Shown here one piece after another: positions 1 to 8,822 of a stretch of 64,000 nucleotides of DNA. The DNA is taken from assembly GCF_900103265.1 (NCBI RefSeq), contig NZ_FMWX01000003.1, forward strand, positions 124,001 through 188,000, written 5' to 3'. The DNA is from Sphingomonas sp. NFR15 (lineage in GTDB: Bacteria > Pseudomonadota > Alphaproteobacteria > Sphingomonadales > Sphingomonadaceae). The position numbers and the translations under genes were made by a program. The notes under the pieces were generated by a model. It searched no databases. It was not told where the DNA came from and worked only from the letters and a program-made list of their open reading frames with translations. Each line of letters starts with the position of its first letter. Position 1 is the first letter of the stretch.

Positions 1-990
1 GAGCATGTCGAAGCCGACATCGATTTCATGGACGCGCGCGCCCGCGACATCCGCATCGACTATATCCATCAAAGCGAGGACGGCGGCATCGGCTTACGCT
101 GGGTCGCACCCGGCGCGGCGCAGCAGGCCGAGGCACTCGCCGCGACGCGCGATGCCGACGTGATCGTCGCCTTCGTCGGCCTGTCGCCGACGCTGGAGGG
201 CGAGGCGTTGCGGCTGGACGTGCCCGGCTTCGTGGGTGGGGACCGCACCGCGATCGAACTGCCCGAGCCGCAACGCCGCATGCTGGCGGCGCTTTCGACC
301 ACCGGCAAGCCGCTGGTCGTGGTGTATATGACCGGCTCCGCCATCGCCGACCCGTGGAGCAAGCAGAACGCCGACGCGGTGGTGAACGCATGGTATCCCG
401 GCCAGTCGGGCGGGACGGCGATCGCGCGCATGCTCGCGGGCGACGTCAATCCGGGCGGCCGGCTGCCGGTGACATTCTATGCCGCGACCCGCGATATGCC
501 GGCCTATATCGATTACAGCATGAAGAACCGGACGTACCGTTTCTTCACCGGCGCGCCGCTCTATCCGTTCGGTCACGGGTTGAGCTACACCCGCTTCGCC
601 TACGCGCCGGTCTCCCCCGCGGCGGTGAGCATCGCCGCCGGCGAGCCGCTCGTCACCAGCGTGCGGGTGGAGAATGCCGGCAATATGTCGGGCGACGAGG
701 TCGTCCAGGCGTATCTCGTACCGACGGCGGCCCCCGAGAAGGGGCGGACAACCCCTGAATTGCAGCGTCAGCTCGTCGGCTTCGCGCGCGTCTCGCTGAA
801 GCCGGGCGAGCGGCGTACGGTGCGCCTGACGATCGATCCGCGCAGCCTCAGCCTGGTCGAACACGACGGCACGCGCGCGATCGTCCCGGGCGGATATCGC
901 CTGTTCGTGGCGGGCGGCCAGCCCGGCGACGCCGCCGGTGTGTGGAGCGACATCACGATCACGGGCGCGCGCACCGTTCTGCCGAACTGA
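1..990 (+). CDS. GH3 family beta-glycosidase, C-terminal part (5'-truncated by window edge)
   Basis: The frame is open from the first base, so the start lies outside the window. What remains is the end of a PA14-like insert (around residues 19-40, sequence IDYIHQSEDGGIGLRWV), the GH3 C-terminal alpha/beta sandwich domain (GLSPTLEGE, GGDRTAIELP, AWYPGQSGG, NPGGRLPVTF) and a fibronectin-III-like tail (VRVENAGNMSGDEVVQAYL). PA14-containing GH3 enzymes are usually beta-glucosidases or beta-xylosidases working on oligosaccharides; the catalytic aspartate domain is not in view, so substrate cannot be judged. It converges on the GH31 gene with only 16 bases between stops. Membership in a glycan locus with GH31, GH2, GH92 and GH125 genes supports a role in oligosaccharide trimming. 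Confidence 0.9.
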   Translation, partial: EHVEADIDFMDARARDIRIDYIHQSEDGGIGLRWVAPGAAQQAEALAATRDADVIVAFVGLSPTLEGEALRLDVPGFVGGDRTAIELPEPQRRMLAALSTTGKPLVVVYMTGSAIADPWSKQNADAVVNAWYPGQSGGTAIARMLAGDVNPGGRLPVTFYAATRDMPAYIDYSMKNRTYRFFTGAPLYPFGHGLSYTRFAYAPVSPAAVSIAAGEPLVTSVRVENAGNMSGDEVVQAYLVPTAAPEKGRTTPELQRQLVGFARVSLKPGERRTVRLTIDPRSLSLVEHDGTRAIVPGGYRLFVAGGQPGDAAGVWSDITITGARTVLPN

Positions 991-1006
991 GCGCGCGCCA
1001 CCCCGC

Positions 1007-3484
1007 TCATGCGCCGGGGGCGATGGTGAAATCGGCCGCGCCGCGCGGGTCGGCGATCTCGAAGCGGACGGTCTCGGTTGCCGGATCGGCGGTCGCGATG
1101 ATCCGCTTGCCCGCGCCGGTTACCCGCGCGCCGCCATGCCAACCGTGAACGACGACCGCGACCCGCCGCCACCACGGCCGATACGCACCGTCACGCGCAT
1201 CGAAGCTCAGGCGTAGTCCCGCCGGCCCCTGCGCGCAGCGCAGGTGCTGGCGCAGGAAGCCGCGGCGTGTGAACGCCATCGAGTGGCCATCGTCGGCGTA
1301 CAGCTCGCCGGTGCAGTCGGCGCCGGGATAGACATGCAGTTCGAGCGGGCCGGCGGGCGTTTCCGACAAGCTTTGCACGAGCGGCTGGCGCGGCAGGATG
1401 GTGCCCGCGCGCACGAACACCGGCAAGGAGTCGAGCCGGGGCGTTTGCATCAGCAGCGTCGCATCGCCGTCCCGCGTATCGGTGGAGGGCCAGCCGGTGA
1501 CACGCCGCCCGCTCCACAGATCGAACCAGCCGCCGGCGGGGAGGCACACGTCATAGGCTTGCGGCGACTCCATCTTGGCGGGGGGCGCCACCAGCAGCGA
1601 TCGGCCGACGGTGAACGTCATCGCCTGGTCGCAGCTTCGCGCGGTCAGCAGCCCCGGATAATCGTAAAATACCGGCCGCATGATCGGGTCGCCGGTGCGG
1701 GCGTTCGCATCCGCCAGCGCGTAGAAATACGGCATCAGCCGGTAGCGTTCCTCGACGAAGCGGCGCCGGATCGCGAGATGTTCGGGGCCATCGACCCACG
1801 GTTCGGTGCGCGGCTTGCCCTTGTCGCTATGGTCGCGGAAGATCGGCGTGAACGCGCCGATCTCGAACCAGCGGGTCAGCAGATCGGCGCTCGGCCCGCC
1901 GGTGAAGCCGCCGACATCGGCGCCCGCATATGCGAACCCCGACAGGCCGAGGTTGATGAGCTGATGGACCGACAGCCGCAGATGATCCCAGGTCGAGCTG
2001 TTGTCGCCGGTCCACGTCACCGCGTAGCGCTGGCCGCCGGCATAGCTCGCCCGCGTCATCACGAACGGGCGTTCGTCGGGACGGAGCGCGCGCAGGCCCT
2101 CGAAGGTCGCGCGGGTGTTCTGCATGCCGAATATGTTGTGAATCTCGGCATGCGTCGCGTCGCGCGGCGCGAAATCGTCGCTGGCCACGCGGTGCAGCGT
2201 ATCGAGCGGCATCGTCTTGGTCGGCGTGTCGAACACCGCCGGTTCGTTCATGTCGTTCCAGAAGCCGGCGATGCCGTCGGCCGCGAACGGCCGGTACAGC
2301 CCGCCCCACCAGTCGCGTGCGCGCTTGTCGGTGAAATCGGGGAAGACGGCCGGGCCGGGCCATACCGGGCCGACGAAGGTCGTCCCGTCGGGATTGCGGA
2401 CGAAGTGCTTGCCGGCGACGCCGCTGTCATATGGCGCATATCCCTCGCCCGGCGCGGCGGCGATATGAAGATCGGTGATCGCCACCAGCTTGATGCCTTC
2501 GCCGCCGAGATCGCGCGTGAGGCCGGCGAGATCGGGGAAGGTCTGGCGATTGACCGTGAAGGGACGGTTGCGGTCCTGGAAATCGATGTCGAGCCACATC
2601 GCGTCGGTCGGCACATGCTCCGATCGCAGCCGTGCGGCGACCTGCCGGACCTCGTCGGCGGTCATGTAGCCGAAGCGCGATTGCTGATAGCCGAACGACC
2701 AGCGCGGCGGCAGCGGCGCGCGGCCGGTAAGATCGGTGTAGCGGCGCACCACCTCGGCGGTGGAAGGGCCGGCGATCAGGTAATAGTCGATCGGGCCGTC
2801 GGGTGCGCCCATCGTGATACGGTCGGGATCGACATGGCCGAAATCGAAGAAGGCGCGGTAGCTGTTGTCGAGCAGCATGCCATAGCTTCCGCCGGGGCCG
2901 CCCGCGCCGATGAAGAACGGAATCGACTTGTAGATCGGATCGCGCGTGCTGGAGAAGGCGACATCGGTATTCCAGTCGACATAGGTCTGGCCGCGCCGGT
3001 CGAGATCGGCACCGGTCTTGTCGCCGAGCGCGAAGATATGCTCGCTTTGCGGCAGCTCCTTGCGCAGCGTGAAGGCTGTGCCCGCGATCGAGACCGGATC
3101 GATTGCGTCGGCGGAGATGATCCCGCCGGCGAGGTCGGCGACGATCAGCCGCCCGCCCGCGACACGCACGCTGAGCTGTCGGGTGGTGAAGCCGTCCGCG
3201 CGCGGCGTGACCGCGACGCTGTGGCGGCGAACGTCGGATGGGACCGCCCAGCTCGCATCTTCCGGCAGGGTGCCGGTAGGGGCGATGCGGACGCGCAAGA
3301 TCTGGTCCGTCAGCGCGGTTACCCGCCACAGCACCGCCCCATCGCGCACGACGATGCCGTCGCGGGCGGCGGCGATCACAGGCGCGGCGGCGATGCCCGC
3401 GTGCCGCTGGGGCGCCGCGACCGCGACGTTCGCGGACAAGACGGCGAGGGACGCTATCCCGAACACCGTGCGATATCGAAGCAT
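1007..3484 (-). CDS. GH31 family alpha-glucosidase/alpha-xylosidase, secreted
   Basis: An 825-residue protein with a Sec signal peptide (about residues 1-23, ending AVAA). The GH31 barrel is clear: WLDIDF at about 298, the nucleophile motif GFWNDMNEP with Asp411, and the acid/base motif WTGDN with Asp494. It has the usual N-terminal beta domain and C-terminal beta-sheet domains. GH31 enzymes release alpha-linked glucose or xylose with retention; which of these cannot be read from sequence alone. The start ATG has a good AGGAGAG Shine-Dalgarno sequence. It is transcribed away from the GH2 gene, and a near-palindromic operator lies between them at 3501-3522. Likely periplasmic. Confidence 0.93.
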   Translation of the reverse strand: MLRYRTVFGIASLAVLSANVAVAAPQRHAGIAAAPVIAAARDGIVVRDGAVLWRVTALTDQILRVRIAPTGTLPEDASWAVPSDVRRHSVAVTPRADGFTTRQLSVRVAGGRLIVADLAGGIISADAIDPVSIAGTAFTLRKELPQSEHIFALGDKTGADLDRRGQTYVDWNTDVAFSSTRDPIYKSIPFFIGAGGPGGSYGMLLDNSYRAFFDFGHVDPDRITMGAPDGPIDYYLIAGPSTAEVVRRYTDLTGRAPLPPRWSFGYQQSRFGYMTADEVRQVAARLRSEHVPTDAMWLDIDFQDRNRPFTVNRQTFPDLAGLTRDLGGEGIKLVAITDLHIAAAPGEGYAPYDSGVAGKHFVRNPDGTTFVGPVWPGPAVFPDFTDKRARDWWGGLYRPFAADGIAGFWNDMNEPAVFDTPTKTMPLDTLHRVASDDFAPRDATHAEIHNIFGMQNTRATFEGLRALRPDERPFVMTRASYAGGQRYAVTWTGDNSSTWDHLRLSVHQLINLGLSGFAYAGADVGGFTGGPSADLLTRWFEIGAFTPIFRDHSDKGKPRTEPWVDGPEHLAIRRRFVEERYRLMPYFYALADANARTGDPIMRPVFYDYPGLLTARSCDQAMTFTVGRSLLVAPPAKMESPQAYDVCLPAGGWFDLWSGRRVTGWPSTDTRDGDATLLMQTPRLDSLPVFVRAGTILPRQPLVQSLSETPAGPLELHVYPGADCTGELYADDGHSMAFTRRGFLRQHLRCAQGPAGLRLSFDARDGAYRPWWRRVAVVVHGWHGGARVTGAGKRIIATADPATETVRFEIADPRGAADFTIAPGA

Positions 3485-3500
3485 TGGGCCTCTCCTGCTC

Positions 3501-3522
3501 GATTAAATAAATTCATCTAATC
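3501..3522. promoter_or_regulatory. Palindromic operator candidate between GH31 and GH2 genes
   Basis: An AT-rich imperfect palindrome: left arm GATTAAATAAA, right arm TTCATCTAATC, with 18 of 22 positions symmetric. It starts 17 bases before the GH31 start codon and ends 76 bases before the GH2 start. It contains the half-site TAAATAAA (3504-3511), also found in variant form at 10321 and, reversed, at 15578. It is a good candidate binding site for the ROK regulator at 15694 or another regulator. Binding is inferred. Confidence 0.6.
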
Positions 3523-3597
3523 AAGTCTTGCGGGGGCATGTCAACCTGGGGCACACATCGCGAGGCGGCGGACACCGTCCGACAGAAGGGGAGGCTC

Positions 3598-6500
3598 ATG
3601 AGCACGTCCAGGATCAAAGCCTATGCGGCGTGCCTGATCGCGAGCGGGGTGAGCGCGCAACTCGCCGCGCAGCAGATCGAATGGCCGTCCTCGCGCATCG
3701 CTCACCCCAAGCAGGCGACGATCGGCCCGTACAACGCGGTGTTCCTTGCAGGCTCCGATGAGGTGCGGCATCTCGCGCAAGGCTACGTGGCTGGCGAGGC
3801 GCTGCCCGCGACCTCGCAATGGACGCTGCGCATGTGGATCAAGCCGACGCGGGACGCCGACGGGCGTATCGTGCTGGCGGCGATCGGCGCGCCGGACAGC
3901 GCGGCCGGCCGGCAGTTCGCGCTCGACGACGGCCGCCCGGCGTTCGAACTGGGCGGTGTGCGGATCAGCGCCACGGCCAGGATCGCGGCGGGTCGCTGGC
4001 ATCTGCTCGTCGCGAGCGCGGACGGCGCGGCGGTGCGCTTCTTCGTCGATGGCCGGCTTGTTGGCACACGCGGCATCCAACCACCGCCCGCAGAGGCCGT
4101 GGTGGTGATGGGACCGCGTCTCCCCGGCCGGCCCGGCTTCGCGGGCCATATCGCGGGGCTTACGCTGGAGCCGGTCTCACGCACCGGCGCCGAGATCGCG
4201 GCGCTGGGCAAAATCGCTCCCGACGACGCCTTGACGCGGTTCGAAGATGCCAGCCCGTCGTGGCCGCTTCAGGTAAAGACGCAATATGGCCTCGCCGCGC
4301 CGCAACCCGCGTGGGAACTGCCGGTCGCGAAGGCGCCGCCCGCGCGCGGGGTGGCGAAGCCCGCGTCGAGCGCGCCGGCGCTCGAAGCTCTGGGTGACGG
4401 GCGCTATACCGTCAACGGCTGGCGCCTGATCGACGCGCCGCACGCGGTGGGCGACGGCGCCGCGATCTCACGGCCGGGCTTCGACGCGCGCCAATGGTAT
4501 GTGGCGACGGTGCCCGGCACCGTGCTCACGACGTTGGTCGATCGCGGCGTCTATCCCGACCCGACGATCGGCCTCAACAACATGGCGATCCCGGAAAGCC
4601 TGTCGCGGCAGGCATATTGGTATCGCACCGAATTCACGCTGCCGCCGGGGCCCGCGAAGCGGCTGACGCTGACCTTCAACGGCGTCAACTACGCGGCGCA
4701 GGTCTGGGTCAACGGCGTGCCCGTCGGCGACGTCACGGGCGCGTTCATCCGGGGTCGGTTCGACGTGACCGACCGGCTACGGCCCGGCGAGCGCAACAGC
4801 ATCGCGGTGCGCGTGTCGCCGCCGCCGCACCCCGGCATCGCGCACGAACAGTCGCTCGCCGGCGGACGCGGCGACAATGGCGGCGCGATGATGAGCGATG
4901 GCCCGACCTTCGGCGCGAGCGAGGGATGGGACTGGATACCGGGCGTGCGCGACCGCAACACCGGATTGTGGCAGGGCGTCGAACTCGCCGCGACCGGAGT
5001 GGTGACACTCGGAGACCTGGCGATCGCCACCCGACTGCCGCGCGCCGACAATGCGGTCGCGGAGGTTTCGATCACCGTGCCGGTCACCAACCACGGGTCG
5101 GCGCCGACGCAGGCGACGGTACGTGCGGCCTTCGACGACGTGGCGGTCGAGCGTACGCTCACCGTCGCCGCCGGGGCGACCGAGACGGTGCGGTTCGTAC
5201 CCGGCGAGTTCCCGCAACTGAGCGTCGCGCACCCCCGGCTGTGGTGGCCCAACGGCTATGGCGACCCGGCCCTGCACCGCCTGCACCTGAGCGCCACGGC
5301 GGACCACGCCCCGTCCGACCGCCGCAGCCTCGACTTCGGCATGCGCAGCGTGACCTACGAACTCGCATCGCTCGACAAGGACGGGGCACTGCGGCGGGTG
5401 CTGGTCGATTCGGCGCGTGCGCGCGACCTCGGCACGCCGGTGATCGACGAGCGGCACGCGGCGTTGCGCAAGGTGCGCGGCGGCTGGGCGGATTCGCTGA
5501 TGCCGGGCGCGGAGACCTCGCCCGCGATCCAGACGCTGCCCGACGATCCGCTCGGCACGCAATTGGTGCTGCGCGTGAACGGCGTGCGGATTGCCGCGCG
5601 CGGCGGCAATTGGGGCATGGACGACATGCTCAAGCGCGTCGCGCCGGACCGGCTCGATCCATATTTCCGCCTCCACCGCGAGGCCGGCATGAACATCATC
5701 CGCAACTGGATGGGGCAGAGCACCGAGGAGGCGTTCTACGCGCTCGCCGATCGCTACGGGTTGATGGTGCTCAACGATTTTTGGGAATCGACCCAGGACG
5801 GCGACGCCGAGGCGCAGGACGTGCCCTTGTTCGTCGCCAACGCGCGCGACGTGGTGCGGCGCTACCGCACGCATCCGTCGATCGTTCTGTGGTTCGGCCG
5901 CAACGAAGGCGTGCCGCAACCGGCGCTGCAAACGGCGTTGCAGGACATGGTGTGGCAGGAGGATGGAACGCGCCTCTACAAGGGCAATTCGCGGATCATC
6001 AACCTCGCCGGATCGGGCCCTTACGAATGGCATCCGCCCGAGGACTATTTCACCAAATATCCGCGCGGCTTCGCGGTCGAGGTCGGCACCGCGAGCTTCC
6101 CGACGCTCGAATCGTGGCGGCGCACCGTCCCCGCCGCCGATCGCTGGCCGATCAGCGACACCTGGGTCTATCACGACTGGCATCAGGAGCGGGGCGTCTC
6201 GATGGCGAGCTTCATGCGCGCGCTGGAGACCGAATTCGGAGCGCCGCGCGATCTCGCCGATTTCGAGCGTAAGGCGCAGATGCTCAACTACGAATCGTAC
6301 CGCGCGATCTTCGAGGGATTCGCCGCCGGTTTGTGGACGACCAACAGCGCGCGGATGCTGTGGATGACGCATCCGGCGTGGCCGTCGGCCGACTTCCAGA
6401 TATATTCTTCCGATTACGATACCCATGCCGCTTTCTACGGCACCAAGAAGGGCGCCGAGCCGGTCCACGTCCAGATGAACCAGCCCGATCGGCGGGTGAC

Positions 6501-7071
6501 GATGGTCAATACCACGCGTGACGGGCTGAGCGGCGTGAAGGTCGTCGCGCGGGTGACCGATCTCGCCGGCGCGGCGGTTCTGTCGCGCGACGCGACCGTC
6601 GATCTGCCGGCGAACCGGACGGTGCCAGCGTTCGCGCTGCCGATCGAAGCCGCGCTGACGAAGGGGCCGGTGCTGATCCGGCTCGAAGCGTTCACACGCG
6701 ACGGCACGACGCTGTCGTCGAATTTCTATTGGCAGTCCGCGCGGCCGGCGGATCTGAAGGCGCTCGCGTCGATGCCGCAGGCGACGCTGCGGGCGTCGGT
6801 TCATGACGAGACCGGTGCGGAGGGCGAACGCGCGGTGCGCGTCGATCTCGTCAACGCCGGGCCGACGCCCGCGTTGCAGGCCAAGCTCACGCTGTTCGAC
6901 GCGAAGGGCGAGCAAATCCTGCCCGCCTATTTCAGCGACAATTATGTCTCGTTGCTGCCTGGCGAGAGCCAGCGCGTCACCGTGCGGTATCCGCGGCTGC
7001 GCGGCCCCGCGACGGTGCGGCTGCGCGGCTGGAACCTCGCCGATACGATGGTGGCGGGCGCCGGCACCTGA
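3598..7071 (+). CDS. GH2 family beta-mannosidase / exo-beta-glucosaminidase-like enzyme with N-terminal LamG domain
   Basis: The ATG at 3598 was chosen because it follows GAAGGGGAGG and begins a signal peptide (to about residue 25); this gives 1157 residues. Order of parts: a LamG/concanavalin-like domain at about 55-200 (WTLRMWIKP), the GH2 sugar-binding domain from about 300 (WYRTEFTLP, VWVNGVPVG), an immunoglobulin-like domain, the catalytic barrel and a C-terminal mannosidase-type beta domain. The acid/base is Glu770 in WFGRNEG. Glu828, in a motif similar to the SEFGFQSFP of GH2 mannosidases, is the likely nucleophile. Sequence features fit the beta-mannosidase/exo-glucosaminidase branch rather than beta-galactosidases. 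Nearby alpha-mannosidases favour beta-mannoside removal from glycan cores; that is inference. It converges on the GntP-type permease with 6 bases between stops. Confidence 0.88.
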   Translation: MSTSRIKAYAACLIASGVSAQLAAQQIEWPSSRIAHPKQATIGPYNAVFLAGSDEVRHLAQGYVAGEALPATSQWTLRMWIKPTRDADGRIVLAAIGAPDSAAGRQFALDDGRPAFELGGVRISATARIAAGRWHLLVASADGAAVRFFVDGRLVGTRGIQPPPAEAVVVMGPRLPGRPGFAGHIAGLTLEPVSRTGAEIAALGKIAPDDALTRFEDASPSWPLQVKTQYGLAAPQPAWELPVAKAPPARGVAKPASSAPALEALGDGRYTVNGWRLIDAPHAVGDGAAISRPGFDARQWYVATVPGTVLTTLVDRGVYPDPTIGLNNMAIPESLSRQAYWYRTEFTLPPGPAKRLTLTFNGVNYAAQVWVNGVPVGDVTGAFIRGRFDVTDRLRPGERNSIAVRVSPPPHPGIAHEQSLAGGRGDNGGAMMSDGPTFGASEGWDWIPGVRDRNTGLWQGVELAATGVVTLGDLAIATRLPRADNAVAEVSITVPVTNHGSAPTQATVRAAFDDVAVERTLTVAAGATETVRFVPGEFPQLSVAHPRLWWPNGYGDPALHRLHLSATADHAPSDRRSLDFGMRSVTYELASLDKDGALRRVLVDSARARDLGTPVIDERHAALRKVRGGWADSLMPGAETSPAIQTLPDDPLGTQLVLRVNGVRIAARGGNWGMDDMLKRVAPDRLDPYFRLHREAGMNIIRNWMGQSTEEAFYALADRYGLMVLNDFWESTQDGDAEAQDVPLFVANARDVVRRYRTHPSIVLWFGRNEGVPQPALQTALQDMVWQEDGTRLYKGNSRIINLAGSGPYEWHPPEDYFTKYPRGFAVEVGTASFPTLESWRRTVPAADRWPISDTWVYHDWHQERGVSMASFMRALETEFGAPRDLADFERKAQMLNYESYRAIFEGFAAGLWTTNSARMLWMTHPAWPSADFQIYSSDYDTHAAFYGTKKGAEPVHVQMNQPDRRVTMVNTTRDGLSGVKVVARVTDLAGAAVLSRDATVDLPANRTVPAFALPIEAALTKGPVLIRLEAFTRDGTTLSSNFYWQSARPADLKALASMPQATLRASVHDETGAEGERAVRVDLVNAGPTPALQAKLTLFDAKGEQILPAYFSDNYVSLLPGESQRVTVRYPRLRGPATVRLRGWNLADTMVAGAGT

Positions 7072-7077
7072 GCGCTG

Positions 7078-8415
7078 CTACACCAGCGCCGATACGGCGA
7101 GCGTGAGCGCCAGCGCGATCACCGAGATCAGCGTCTCGCAAACCGTCCAACTGCGGATCGTGTCGGCGACGCTCAGCCCGAAATATTCCTTCACCAGCCA
7201 GAAGCCGCCGTCGTTGACATGGCTGAGGATGACCGATCCGGCGCCGGTCGCCACCACGAGCAATTCGGGGCGGATGCCGGGACTGGCGGCGGCGAGCGGC
7301 GCGACGATTCCGGCCGAGGTCGCCATCGCGACCGTGGCGGAGCCGGTCGCGACGCGCATCAGCGCGGCGATCAACCAGGCCAGCGCGACGATCGGCAGAT
7401 GCGCGGCGGATGCCGCCTGAATGATCGCCGCCGATACGCCGCTGTCCGTCAGGATCCGGCCGAAGCCCGCGCCCACGCCGACGACCAGGGTAATCATCGC
7501 GGTGGGCGCGAGGCATTCGTTGGTGAATTTCTGGATGGTGTCGATGGTCATGCCGCGCGCGAGCCCGAGCGTCCAATAGCTGACCAGCACCGCGATGAGC
7601 AGCGCGGCCACCGGCGTGCCGACGAAACGAAGCGCGCCGTCGAGCGCGGAGCCCGGCGTCGCGACCGCCGCGGCAAGGCTCCCGGCCAGCATCAGTGCCA
7701 CCGGCAGCAACAGGGTGAGGAGCGTGGTCGCGAAGCCCGGCAACGCGCGCGCCGCGCCCGCGTCGATCGGGTCCGCCACGGCGGCGGTGGACGGCGCGAG
7801 CCGTCCGACCACCAGCCGCGCGTATAGCGGGCCGGCGATCGCGGCGGTCGGTATGCCGATCACCAGCGCGAACAGCACGGTGAGGCCGACATCGGCGTGA
7901 TAAGCTTGTGTCGCGAGCATCGCGGCGGGGTGTGGCGGCATCATCGCATGCACCACGGACAAGCCCGCCGCCATCGGCAGCCCGACCCGCATCGGATGCT
8001 GGCCGAGCCGCCGCGCGACGGTGAAGACGATCGGCACGAGCAGCACGAAGCCGACCTCGAAGAAGACCGGCAGGCCGATGATGAGCGCGACGGTCATCAT
8101 CGCCCAATCGGCGCGGCGCGCGCCGAAAAAGCCGATCACCGTATCGGCGATCCGTTCCGCGCCGCCCGATTCGACCATCATCTTGCCGAGGATGGTACCG
8201 AGCCCGACGACGAGCGCGATATGGCCGAGCGCGCCGCCCACGCCCGCTTCGAAGGTCTTGACGATGGCACCGGCCGGAATGCCGGCGGCCAGCGCTAGCC
8301 CGAGCGAGACGAGGATCAGCGCGATGAACGGGCTGAGCCGCACCCGCACGATCAGCGCGACCAATATCGCGACCGCGCCGATCGCCTCGAGCAGCAGCGG
8401 GCCGCCGGTCGTCAC
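7078..8415 (-). CDS. GntP family permease (possible D-amino-acid/DsdX-type transporter)
   Basis: A 445-residue, very hydrophobic inner-membrane protein with about a dozen membrane segments. The family signatures include GTILGKMMVESGG and GLPVFFEVGFVLLVPI near the middle of the N-terminal half, and MATSAGIVAPL later. GntP relatives carry gluconate, but DsdX in the same family carries D-serine. The gene starts with GTG directly after the RidA stop codon, in an operon D-aminoacylase-RidA-permease, and next to a D-amino-acid PLP enzyme. Uptake of D-amino acids or their acyl forms is therefore more likely here than gluconate; the sequence alone cannot decide. Confidence 0.88.
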   Translation of the reverse strand: MTTGGPLLLEAIGAVAILVALIVRVRLSPFIALILVSLGLALAAGIPAGAIVKTFEAGVGGALGHIALVVGLGTILGKMMVESGGAERIADTVIGFFGARRADWAMMTVALIIGLPVFFEVGFVLLVPIVFTVARRLGQHPMRVGLPMAAGLSVVHAMMPPHPAAMLATQAYHADVGLTVLFALVIGIPTAAIAGPLYARLVVGRLAPSTAAVADPIDAGAARALPGFATTLLTLLLPVALMLAGSLAAAVATPGSALDGALRFVGTPVAALLIAVLVSYWTLGLARGMTIDTIQKFTNECLAPTAMITLVVGVGAGFGRILTDSGVSAAIIQAASAAHLPIVALAWLIAALMRVATGSATVAMATSAGIVAPLAAASPGIRPELLVVATGAGSVILSHVNDGGFWLVKEYFGLSVADTIRSWTVCETLISVIALALTLAVSALV

Positions 8416-8808
8416 TTAGGGCTTCTTCCAGGCGACGCAGTCGACCTCGACCTTGCAATCCACCACCATCTGCGAAACCACGCAGGCGCGCGCCGGCGGG
8501 TTGGCGCCGAAATATTCGCGGAACACGCGGTTGAACGACTGGAAATCGCGTGCGTCGTCGAGCCAGACGCCGCAGCGCACGACATGCTCGGGCCCGTAGC
8601 CGGCTTCGGCGAGGATCGCGATGACGTTGCGGATCGCCTGATGCGATTGCGCGACGATTCCGCCCTCGATCACCTCGCCATCGACCATCGCCACCTGACC
8701 CGAAACGTAGAGCCAGCCATCCGCCGCCACCGCACGCGCGAATGGGAGATGTTGTCCGCCGGTGCCGGTGCCGCCTTCGACGCCGTAGCGCTTTATGCCG
8801 TCAGTCAT
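8416..8808 (-). CDS. RidA family enamine/imine deaminase
   Basis: A 130-residue RidA/YjgF/UK114 protein. The ATG at 8808 follows AAGGA with a suitable gap; the reading frame runs further upstream but that part overlaps the end of the D-aminoacylase gene and looks unrelated. Seen motifs are LPFARAV, LYVSGQVAM and, near the end, ARACVVSQM, which contains the arginine that binds the substrate carboxylate in this family. RidA proteins hydrolyse reactive enamines such as 2-aminoacrylate made by PLP-dependent serine/threonine dehydratases. Its place in a D-amino-acid operon suggests it cleans up intermediates made by the PLP enzyme at 10350. The gap to the upstream D-aminoacylase is 14 bases. Confidence 0.9.
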   Translation of the reverse strand: MTDGIKRYGVEGGTGTGGQHLPFARAVAADGWLYVSGQVAMVDGEVIEGGIVAQSHQAIRNVIAILAEAGYGPEHVVRCGVWLDDARDFQSFNRVFREYFGANPPARACVVSQMVVDCKVEVDCVAWKKP

Positions 8809-8822
8809 ATTCTTGTCCTTCG

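Noticed and set aside
1244..3520. Long plus-strand open frame opposite the GH31 gene
   Set aside because: Its product is Arg/Gly/Ala-rich low-complexity with no motif; it is the shadow of the GH31 gene, whose catalytic motifs are complete.
4777..6915. 712-codon minus-strand frame opposite the GH2 gene
   Set aside because: Composition is typical of antisense GC-rich shadow; the GH2 reading has intact domains.
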